Virus record (IMG/VR): IMGVR_UViG_3300044998_001225 | Coordinates: 1 to 35,115 of that record | Reading direction: 5' to 3' (one strand) | DNA from: a virus | Length of the DNA stretch: 35,115 nucleotides | In this document: piece after piece, positions 1 to 6,551 of the stretch | Layout of the letters: every line of letters begins with the position of its first letter | Numbering within the stretch: the stretch's first letter is position 1 | Notes under the pieces: generated by a model | The model's database searches: none | What the model was told of the DNA's origin: nothing | Seen by the model: only the letters and a program-made list of their open reading frames with translations | Program-made: the position numbers and the translations under genes

Positions 1-237
1 CCGGTGGACGTGTTCCAGGTTCACGACCCGGGCCAATGGGGCCTGATCCTGGCCCTGCGGACAGGCCCAGCGGGCTTCTCGCGCCAGCTGGTGACAAGCC
101 GGTCGCGGGGCGGGCTCTTGCCGGAAGACCTGATGGTCAAGGACGGCTGGCTCTGGTGTGAGACTGGCGACGGCCCACCGGTGAGGATCGCCTGTGAAGA
201 GGAAGAGGACTTCTTTGAGGCGCTCGGGATCGACTGA
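1..237 (+). CDS. C-terminal part of a probable polymerase-X-like nucleotidyltransferase (5' truncated)
   Basis: The reading frame is open from the first base of the window to a TGA at 235-237, leaving 78 residues of C-terminus. The segment PVDVFQV, then WGLILALRTGP, FSRQLV, and the ending EEEEDFFEALGI match my memory of the thumb/C-terminal part of DNA polymerase beta (family X)-like proteins carried by many phages. In that family 'PVD' precedes the catalytic-domain end and 'EEEIFEALGL' closes the protein. The catalytic Asp residues would lie upstream of the window, so activity cannot be judged. It reads toward the leftward late operon and ends just before the tRNA pair. This suggests it is the end of the rightward early region of a circular or permuted phage genome. 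Function is an inference from motif similarity. Confidence 0.6.
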   Translation, partial: PVDVFQVHDPGQWGLILALRTGPAGFSRQLVTSRSRGGLLPEDLMVKDGWLWCETGDGPPVRIACEEEEDFFEALGID

Positions 238-461
238 GGAAACCCTTGCTGTGGCGGCTGACGGACGACGGGGACTTGTTGGTCTTGCAACAAGTGCGCC
301 AGGGGATCGCGCTCACCAGGCTAATGCGGGCGAAGGACCCGACCGGCTCGGGCCACGGGGGACGGTCGCCCTGGCCGCCGCTCGGCCTAGGATGCGTGAC
401 CTTGGTCCTGCCGCCTCGCCTGGGTTCATGCCGTTTCTCCGGGCAGGCGGCTCCCCTCACA
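238..461. other. Stretch after the nucleotidyltransferase: stem-loop and a weak short ORF
   Basis: No convincing gene is seen here. A perfect 8-bp stem (ACTTGTTG / CAACAAGT, loop GTCTTG) lies at 274-295, 37 bases after the stop of the preceding gene. It could act in termination or processing but has no T-run. A TTG-started frame at 246-497 begins with a plausible sequence (LWRLTDDGDLLVLQQVR) behind a GAGG at 236-239. It then turns into Gly/Pro/Arg-rich translation and ends inside the anticodon loop of the following tRNA-like element. I treat it as unproven or decayed. Confidence 0.35.
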
Positions 462-535
462 GCTGGCGGCTGGTCGGTATCAGGGCGGGGCTCATAATCC
501 TGTCTAACCCGGTTCGACTCCGGGGCGCAGCACCC
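462..535 (+). tRNA. Degenerate tRNA-like element with CAT anticodon (tRNA-Met/Ile2-like, possibly pseudo)
   Basis: The 3' half is a good tRNA. The anticodon arm is 486-502 with loop CTCATAA (anticodon CAT, 493-495). The T-arm is 508-524, with a perfect CCCGG/CCGGG stem and loop TTCGACT, and an acceptor-like GCGCAGC plus A lies at 525-532. The 5' half is poor. The D-stem has only three pairs (470-472 with 481-483). The acceptor pairs only if one G is bulged (GCTG-G-CG at 462-468), and the two linker bases are missing. It sits five bases before an intact tRNA-Arg, as in phage tRNA pairs. It may be a decaying gene or an unusual phage tRNA. A covariance-model score would decide. Confidence 0.4.
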
Positions 536-540
536 ACCCC

Positions 541-616
541 GCCCCGGTAGCTCAGTGGACAGAGCAGCGGCCTTCTAAGCCGCTAGTCGGAGGTTCGAGT
601 CCTCTTCGGGGCACCA
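541..616 (+). tRNA. tRNA-Arg (anticodon TCT), CCA encoded
   Basis: All arms pair. Acceptor GCCCCGG (541-547) pairs with 606-612, with a G-U at the last pair. D-stem GCTC/GAGC is at 550-553 and 562-565. Anticodon stem GCGGC/GCCGC is at 567-571 and 579-583 with loop CTTCTAA, and the anticodon TCT is at 574-576. T-arm 589-605 has loop TTCGAGT. Discriminator A613 is followed by an encoded CCA at 614-616. It would read AGA/AGG codons, which are usually rare in high-GC hosts, a common reason for phages to carry this isoacceptor. It lies between the converging rightward genes and the 3' end of the leftward late operon. It could be a host tRNA at an attachment site, but no duplicated 3' end is visible in the window. 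Confidence 0.95.
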
Positions 617-631
617 TCTCCAGCTTGCTGG

Positions 632-1522
632 TCAGGCTTCGACTGCCTTGGCCCGCTCGATCTTCAACCCGGGCCAGTCGCTGTAGCCGTCGACCCCGAC
701 GCCAAGGGGCGCCACGAGCGTCGTCCCAGGCCATCGGGCCGTCGTCAGCGGTGTCGATTGACCGTTCTGAAGGTTCGAGTGCATTCGGAGGGCGACCGGG
801 AACCGACCAGCCTCGAAACGCGCGTCTCGTATCTCCACGTCCTCGCACGATCGGAAAGGCTGGCCCTTGTGGTCGTGGTTTCGGACAGTGGACGGGTTGC
901 CCCAGCCGAGCCGAGAACCGAGCGACCGGAACACCCCGCCGCGCGACCTGACACGGCGACAACCCTGGAACTCAAGGTGCCCCCAGTCCCAGTCGGCCTC
1001 GCCGACCTGGACGGCCACGTCGTCGCAGAGCACGAACTTGAGCATCGTGCCGTAGGTCGAGACCCCGTCACCGCGCATCGCCGCCTTGCCGACCTTCACC
1101 CGGACGTTCCGGCACCTGTCGAGGTAGGCGAGGTGGCCGAACTCGTCGTCGCCGGTGAACGGCAGCAGACCCTCGGCTTCGTCGATTCGGATAGAGACGT
1201 CCTCGCAGTCGGACAGCCGCAGGCCGAAGAGGACGTCGGACATCCGCCTGACCCGGATCCGGAGCTTTTTGCACCCAGCGGCGCGGATCCCGACCCTGCC
1301 CGACATAGAGGCGATGTCGGCCCGGACATCGTCACCATTGGCGACGATCCCCGCCATGCAGTCTTTGTCGCGGCCCCATGAGTTCGGAGCGAGCGACATC
1401 CCCCGTTCAATGGCCTCGGTCGGCACTGGGGCGGCGATAAAGGCCGGCGACACAACGGACGCCGCTGTGAACCGGGCTCCTGACCGCAACAGGTGCGGTC
1501 TCCAGTCTTTGTCCATTGTCAT
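632..1522 (-). CDS. Probable right-handed beta-helix tail spike/adhesin, last late gene
   Basis: This 296-residue protein has a repeating pattern of short hydrophobic strands separated by turns, such as 'LRIRVRRMSDVLFGLRLSDCEDVSIRIDEAEG' in two consecutive rungs, then 'RCRNVRVKVG', 'LCDDVAVQVG', 'GCRRVRSRGG' and 'SCEDVEIRDARF'. The recurring C-x-x-V-x-(I/V) steps of about 22-25 residues are typical of pectate-lyase-like parallel beta-helices in phage spikes and polysaccharide-binding fibres. ATG at 1522 overlaps the preceding stop as ATGA. It is the most distal gene of the leftward late operon, a usual site for receptor-binding proteins. Enzymatic activity on a surface glycan is possible but no catalytic residues can be assigned. 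Confidence 0.75.
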   Translation of the reverse strand: MTMDKDWRPHLLRSGARFTAASVVSPAFIAAPVPTEAIERGMSLAPNSWGRDKDCMAGIVANGDDVRADIASMSGRVGIRAAGCKKLRIRVRRMSDVLFGLRLSDCEDVSIRIDEAEGLLPFTGDDEFGHLAYLDRCRNVRVKVGKAAMRGDGVSTYGTMLKFVLCDDVAVQVGEADWDWGHLEFQGCRRVRSRGGVFRSLGSRLGWGNPSTVRNHDHKGQPFRSCEDVEIRDARFEAGRFPVALRMHSNLQNGQSTPLTTARWPGTTLVAPLGVGVDGYSDWPGLKIERAKAVEA

Positions 1523-2631
1523 AGCACGATCCAGTTGGTGCCGTTCGAGCGCACCAATGTCCCAGTCCCGCCGCTAGTGACCGTTGATCCTTTAGTCCCT
1601 TGACCGTCCGAGGCGAAGACCACCGCGCCAGTGTTGGCCGACGCCGACGGCAACGGCCCGACCCCTGAGACCGTGAACGACGGAAGAACGGGCAGGCCGT
1701 TGGCGTTGACCGTGGTCCTGACCGTCCCAGCCGTGTTGTGGAACTCCAGCAGGTTGGCCGTCTGCGAGGCGCGGGCGACGAGCGCCATGGTGACGTGCGA
1801 GTCGCTGAAGCCTTGGAAGACGTGGCTCTCCGTCGAGTTGCGGTCGACGGGCCCGTACACCACGACCGGCGTGTTCTGTATATAGTGCCGCCTCGTGATC
1901 GTCACGTTGCCGTTGTTGTCGACCTTTTCCTGGAGCTGCGGGTCGAAAGCCTCCAGAAAGACTTGCTTGCCAGCCCCATTGGCGCGGATGCGCAAGAACA
2001 CGGCTGAAGACGAGTCGCTGAACAGTTCGAACGAGCGGTTGCCGGCGCTCATGTCGGGGAACGCCCGGACGACGCGGTCCTCGACGTTGACCTCGAACGC
2101 TTCCTGCGTCATCGAGCCGTAGGACCCCCCATAGAACCGGTGCTTGTTGGCCCGGTGCATGGCGATGACCTTTTTAGCGCCGCTCTTTTCGACCAAGTAC
2201 ATGAACGGCCTGGTCTCGACAGCAGACCCGCCGTTCGGGTCTTTGACCGACAGGTAGGCCTCAATGTTATAGTTCGCCCCATCGAACCAGTTCTGTTCGA
2301 TGGTCCAGGCGACGCCCCATTTGGCGGGATCACGGAGCTGCCCGTCGGCGTCCAGGTTGGCCCCGATCATCTTAATGGGGTTCCGGATCCCGTTCATCGT
2401 CGGTGCGCCGGTAGACGTGTGCCAGTCGGCGAAGGAGTTCGCGGCGCTCGGCGTCCCAAGGACGGTAGCGTTGACCGGCGCGATGAAGGCAAAGTGCTTG
2501 AACTCGCCCGTCCCGACGTCGTCGACCTGGAACTTCGCCAGGTCGAAAGCGCCATAGCGGACGACGAGTCCGTCCGTCGTCCCCGGGACGGCGAGCTCGG
2601 ACGGGTCGACCGGCCCCGCGAACCGGCTCAC
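1519..2631 (-). CDS. Probable tail fibre / receptor-binding protein
   Basis: The protein has 370 residues and starts at GTG 2631, overlapping the upstream stop as GTGA. It is rich in short beta-strand-like segments and Asn/Ser/Thr/Gly. The C-terminal part (NTGAVVFASDG followed by a GGTGTLVRSNGTNWIVL ending) resembles the C-termini of many phage fibres and adhesins, which close with a short trimerising 'G-W-x' motif. It lies between a small tail accessory gene and the beta-helix spike, so it probably belongs to the distal adhesion apparatus. No enzymatic motif is recognised. Membership in a named fibre family is not established from sequence inspection. Confidence 0.65.
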   Translation of the reverse strand: MSRFAGPVDPSELAVPGTTDGLVVRYGAFDLAKFQVDDVGTGEFKHFAFIAPVNATVLGTPSAANSFADWHTSTGAPTMNGIRNPIKMIGANLDADGQLRDPAKWGVAWTIEQNWFDGANYNIEAYLSVKDPNGGSAVETRPFMYLVEKSGAKKVIAMHRANKHRFYGGSYGSMTQEAFEVNVEDRVVRAFPDMSAGNRSFELFSDSSSAVFLRIRANGAGKQVFLEAFDPQLQEKVDNNGNVTITRRHYIQNTPVVVYGPVDRNSTESHVFQGFSDSHVTMALVARASQTANLLEFHNTAGTVRTTVNANGLPVLPSFTVSGVGPLPSASANTGAVVFASDGQGTKGSTVTSGGTGTLVRSNGTNWIVL

Positions 2632-2948
2632 TCGAGCACCTCCTGGAACTGGCAAGAGCCGGTCGAGCTGGCGGCCAGGCAGTAGACGTCCCCCTCGCTC
2701 AAGCCCCCTTCCCACAGCGACCCGGCGGCCACCGTGCCGACATAGCGCCCTGCGGTCACGTCCGAGTCGGCCGGGGCCGCGGCCCCGGCCCTCGCCTCGA
2801 CGACGTAGAGCGCGACGAGCCCAGTGTTCCGGATCCGGTAGCCGACCGAACCCGGGTCCCGCGTCCCAGAAACCTTGGCCAGCGTCCCGCTCGAAGGGAT
2901 CCCCGTCGTCGCCGACCACGGGGCGACCGCTCGATAGCTCTGTCTCAC
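2628..2948 (-). CDS. Small tail-tip accessory protein, unknown
   Basis: The protein has 106 residues and starts at GTG 2948, 13 bases downstream of the large tail-tip gene's stop. There is no Shine-Dalgarno match. Instead CGTACC occurs 6 bases before the start (see findings). It contains Gly/Ser-rich beta-like sequence (GYRIRNTGLVALYVVEARAG, then DVTAGRYVGTVAAGSLWEGG), suggesting a compact beta-sandwich or immunoglobulin-like fold. Its position between the large tip protein and the fibre suggests an adaptor or decoration of the tail tip. The role is inferred from position only. Confidence 0.6.
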   Translation of the reverse strand: MRQSYRAVAPWSATTGIPSSGTLAKVSGTRDPGSVGYRIRNTGLVALYVVEARAGAAAPADSDVTAGRYVGTVAAGSLWEGGLSEGDVYCLAASSTGSCQFQEVLE

Positions 2949-2960
2949 AAATGAGGTACG

Positions 2961-5900
2961 TCAGGCCCAGGACGACGACGACCGGTTGACGAGCTGGACG
3001 ACCGCCCCGGAGGCGACGTAGAGGAGCACCGCCCGGGCGTCGCCGCCCTTCCCGACCGAGACCGCGACCGCGGGCCCTTGGTCGTCGGCCCCTGAGGCGG
3101 CCGCGTCGTGGGCGGCGACGGTGACCGAGCCGTCCGGGCCGACCCACCGGGCCCGGACCTTGCCGGACCCGTCGAGCCAGACCTCGACGGTCTCGCCGGT
3201 CGGGCTGGCCGCCATCGCCGGTTTCCGGCCCGCCTCGACCGCCGCCGACGAGACCGGCGGGTCAGAAGGGCCGGGGAGGACGGCCCGGCGGACCGTCCCT
3301 GAAAGCACGTAGAGGACTGCGACGCGCCCGTCCCGGAGCCTGACCGCCGCGCACCCCTCGTCGTCGACGCCCGAGGCGACCGTGAACGGAGAGCCGACCG
3401 GCGTACCGAGCGCGTCGTACCGGACGGCGACAAGGTCCCCGCCCGTCCTCCTGAGCAGCAAGAACCCCCCGTCGTCCAAGGCCGCCAGGGTCGGCTTCGA
3501 CCCCGCGCCGACAATGGAAGCAAGGGCCCAGGTCTTCGCGTCGTCGTCCGACCTGTAGAGAGCGACCGCCCCGGCCGCCGACTCCCGGGCCATCCACACC
3601 CGCTGGTCGCGCCTTCTCCGCCCATAGCGGACGCAAGCCCAGACCCCCGACGTGAGGGCGGGCGATTCGGCCCATATCGGCGGGCACGGCTCGTTGGGAG
3701 CGGTCGCGACGAGCACCCCAGCGGCGTCCGTCCGGCTCCTGACGTGCCGGAAGGCGTCGGAGACGTCGTAGCTCAACCCTCCTGACGACGGCGCCCCGAG
3801 GTCGACGGCGGAAAAATGGCCGTGCCACGGCCTGAGCCTCGCGTAGACCGTCCCCCCGTGCCTGACCGTCCAGTCGGCGCCCTCGGCCCCGGTCAGGGCG
3901 ACCGACTGCACCGAAAGCCTCCAACCGGCCACCGGGTCGGGGGCCGTGGACGAGGCTTGGACGCCGCCAGGCGTCCACAGGTGGACCGGTGCGGAGTCCG
4001 GGGTCCGGCACGGATGGTTCCGCGTGCCGTAGTCCCAGGCGTGGGTTTTCAGCACGTAGTCAGGACCGGTGTGCTCCAAGGTCGCCGGGTCCCGGTCGAG
4101 AAGCGGGAAACCGGCCATCGGCGGATGGTCGGCGAGCGTGTTGACGAGCGCGAAGCGGGGCCAGTCCTCGACCGGGATCCACCATGCGACCGCCAAGGAC
4201 GCCGCCGACGCCGCCGTCATCCCCTCGCCCGCGTCGAACAGCGAGGACAGCGAGGCGGCCAGCCCGTCCGAGCGGTCTTTGCCCTCGAGGACCGCGTTGG
4301 CCGTGCAAAGCGCGTCCGTGACCGTGCTGGGCGAGTCCGCGCCCCGCACGACCGGGACGGTCAAGAGCCCGGCGAGCGGATCGTGCCAGCGGTACTGCCC
4401 CCACCGGAAGGCCGGGCCGTTCTTGAAGAGCAGAGCCGCCTGGCCGCTCGTCTCGTGCACCCATACCGGCGGGTCGGTCGTGTCGGCCAGAAAGAGCTCG
4501 GGGAAGTGCAGCAGGACGGGCTCGGAAGGGTCGGTCGGCACGACGTCGAACCTGAGCTTGTCCCCGGACCGCGCGGAAAACAGTTGGAAGCCGCCGACAA
4601 GGGCGGGGTCGGCCATGACCGAGGCCGAGGCCCCCGTCCCCAGCTCGTCCGTGCCGAAGTCCGACAGGGCCAAGGCGCCGTACTCCTGGGCCCACGATCC
4701 CGCGTAGCGCTCGGAGGCCGCGGCCCCGACCGTGTACGCTCCCGGCGCCGTCCCAAGGACGCGCGTCCGTCCGAACGGGTCGACCAGCCTCACGGTGACG
4801 GAGGACACGTTCGCCGGGTCCCAGCCCACGTCCAGCGAGCCGCACAGGAGCCAGTACATGTAAGGCGGCGAGGCCCACTGCCCCAGGTCGAGCGACACCT
4901 TCCCCGTCCCCGTCACCCCGGTCACCGTGACCCCGCTAGGCCCGACCGAGACCGTGCAGTCCTCGCCGGACCAGGAAGGGGCCGAGGCGTCCGTCAGGAC
5001 GAACGAGGACGGCACGGCCGGTCTGTAGGACTTGAACCGGCTAGAGCCCCAGTTCGACGTGCGCGAGTTCGCGAACACGTGGGTGTACAGGTGCTCGGAC
5101 AATCCGCCCCAGTCGAAACACGCGGACGATAAGCAGTTCCTGGTCTTCGACCGCTCACCGACCGGTAGCGCCGGGTGCTCGTTCCATTGCTCGCGAAGGT
5201 AAGACCAGTAGTCGGCGCCGCCGATGCCGGGGGGCCACTGGGTCCCGGCCCCGTCGTCCCTCGGCAGCCAGTACAGGTACATGGCGTGACGCGAACCCCA
5301 GTAGTTTAGGTAATAAGCGTCGTCAAAGTTCAGGTGCAGGTAATAGGGCGACATCGTCGCCGAGCCGGTCAGCTTCGGGTAGCGCACCTCCCGGACGTTG
5401 GTCACGCCGCCTAAACGGTCGTTGACCGACTTGGCGCCGGTGATGTCGTAAGGGCACACCACGGTCTCGCCGAGCGTGTCCTCGATAGGATGGCCAGCGC
5501 CCGTCACCCGGCTGAGCAGCTCGGACTGGACAGGGAGCTCTGAGTCAAAGAGGTTCGACTCGGTGAACGTGATCGGCCCTCCGCTGCTGTACGTGTCGCA
5601 AGACGCATACCGCTCGTGCGACGCCCCCGGCATCCCGAACCTGTAAACGAGCGCCGAGTAGTCGCCGCCTTCTTTGCCCACCGACGCGGCCAGGTCGGGC
5701 ACCGCGACCACCGAGCTTTGCGTCCCGCCAAGAGTCTGCGACGTGCCGTCATAGCTGTCTTCGCTCGAGCTCGTCGCGGTCATCGACCAGCAGTCAGAGC
5801 CGCCTACCGAGCCGAACGGGGCGGTGACCGCGCACCCGACCGACGGCGCGGACTTGGCCACGACCGAGCACGGCAGGCTGACCCACGTGCCAGAGCCCGG

Positions 5901-6551
5901 CTCCTGGAACCTCCATCCACCGGTAGCGGTTCCAGACGCCGCCACCGAATAAGCTGGCAACCCTGACGGCGGGAACACCGGCAGCTTAGGATTGGCCTCT
6001 GCGCTCGCGAAACATCCGACGCGCGGAAGGACGCCGACGAGCGGGATCGAGGAGTGCGTGACCCACTGGTCGTTGATGGCCGAGCCCGACCCGCCCGTCG
6101 CGACCGTGCTCCCGTTCCGCGCGAGCGACCACGACTCCCAGCTCACGAGCCAGGAAAAGGCCCGGCGCCAGACTTTCAGCCCGACGATCTCGAGCGCCAG
6201 TTCGCCGGACCCCGGGTACCCGGCGACGCTCGCCGAATAGGAAAGGCCGAGGAGCGGCGCCGAGGCGCGGAACTCCACCGACTCGGCGAGCGGGGGCACG
6301 CCGCCAGGGCCGACCGTCCTCGTCTGCTCGACCGACAACAGAGCCCCGGGCTCGACCGTCGACGGCGCCTCGGTCCAGTAGCTGGCCGCATAGGCCCGCA
6401 CCCCGGCGAGCGACCCGTACGCCCCGCCTAGCGCGCCGACCGTCGCGCTCAGCGAGACCCTCAGTTGGTAACGGCCAAAATGGCGGTAAAGGCCTTTGCG
6501 CCCCACCGACTCCGGGCCCGGCTTCCACCCCGCCAAAGGCCCGTCCGTCAC
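2961..6551 (-). CDS. Large tail-tip protein with C-terminal beta-propeller-like repeats
   Basis: The protein has 1196 residues. GTG 6551 overlaps the hub gene's stop as GTGA, which rejects a longer in-frame ORF extending upstream to 7433. The N-terminal 900 residues are Ser/Gly/Thr/Trp-rich and have no motif I recognise. The last ~210 residues contain about four blades of ~45 residues with the pattern 'K-P-(T/A)-(L/M)-A-A ... DGG ... (L/V)-(L/V)-x-x ... V-R-x'. They are preceded by a degenerate Asp-box (YRSDDDAKTW). This suggests a sialidase/BNR-type beta-propeller used for glycan binding. Placed after tape measure and hub genes, it is likely the central tip or a host-recognition component. 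Confidence 0.7.
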   Translation of the reverse strand: MTDGPLAGWKPGPESVGRKGLYRHFGRYQLRVSLSATVGALGGAYGSLAGVRAYAASYWTEAPSTVEPGALLSVEQTRTVGPGGVPPLAESVEFRASAPLLGLSYSASVAGYPGSGELALEIVGLKVWRRAFSWLVSWESWSLARNGSTVATGGSGSAINDQWVTHSSIPLVGVLPRVGCFASAEANPKLPVFPPSGLPAYSVAASGTATGGWRFQEPGSGTWVSLPCSVVAKSAPSVGCAVTAPFGSVGGSDCWSMTATSSSEDSYDGTSQTLGGTQSSVVAVPDLAASVGKEGGDYSALVYRFGMPGASHERYASCDTYSSGGPITFTESNLFDSELPVQSELLSRVTGAGHPIEDTLGETVVCPYDITGAKSVNDRLGGVTNVREVRYPKLTGSATMSPYYLHLNFDDAYYLNYWGSRHAMYLYWLPRDDGAGTQWPPGIGGADYWSYLREQWNEHPALPVGERSKTRNCLSSACFDWGGLSEHLYTHVFANSRTSNWGSSRFKSYRPAVPSSFVLTDASAPSWSGEDCTVSVGPSGVTVTGVTGTGKVSLDLGQWASPPYMYWLLCGSLDVGWDPANVSSVTVRLVDPFGRTRVLGTAPGAYTVGAAASERYAGSWAQEYGALALSDFGTDELGTGASASVMADPALVGGFQLFSARSGDKLRFDVVPTDPSEPVLLHFPELFLADTTDPPVWVHETSGQAALLFKNGPAFRWGQYRWHDPLAGLLTVPVVRGADSPSTVTDALCTANAVLEGKDRSDGLAASLSSLFDAGEGMTAASAASLAVAWWIPVEDWPRFALVNTLADHPPMAGFPLLDRDPATLEHTGPDYVLKTHAWDYGTRNHPCRTPDSAPVHLWTPGGVQASSTAPDPVAGWRLSVQSVALTGAEGADWTVRHGGTVYARLRPWHGHFSAVDLGAPSSGGLSYDVSDAFRHVRSRTDAAGVLVATAPNEPCPPIWAESPALTSGVWACVRYGRRRRDQRVWMARESAAGAVALYRSDDDAKTWALASIVGAGSKPTLAALDDGGFLLLRRTGGDLVAVRYDALGTPVGSPFTVASGVDDEGCAAVRLRDGRVAVLYVLSGTVRRAVLPGPSDPPVSSAAVEAGRKPAMAASPTGETVEVWLDGSGKVRARWVGPDGSVTVAAHDAAASGADDQGPAVAVSVGKGGDARAVLLYVASGAVVQLVNRSSSSWA

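Noticed and set aside
541-616. tRNA-Arg as a prophage attachment site
   Set aside because: No second copy of the tRNA 3' end and no integrase are visible in the window, so this cannot be supported.
619-632. CCAGC-TT-GCTGG palindrome after the last late gene as a terminator
   Set aside because: Only five pairs with a two-base loop and no T-run; too weak to call.
758-1381. Plus-strand ORF of 207 codons
   Set aside because: It is antisense to the beta-helix spike gene, with no ribosome site or family resemblance.
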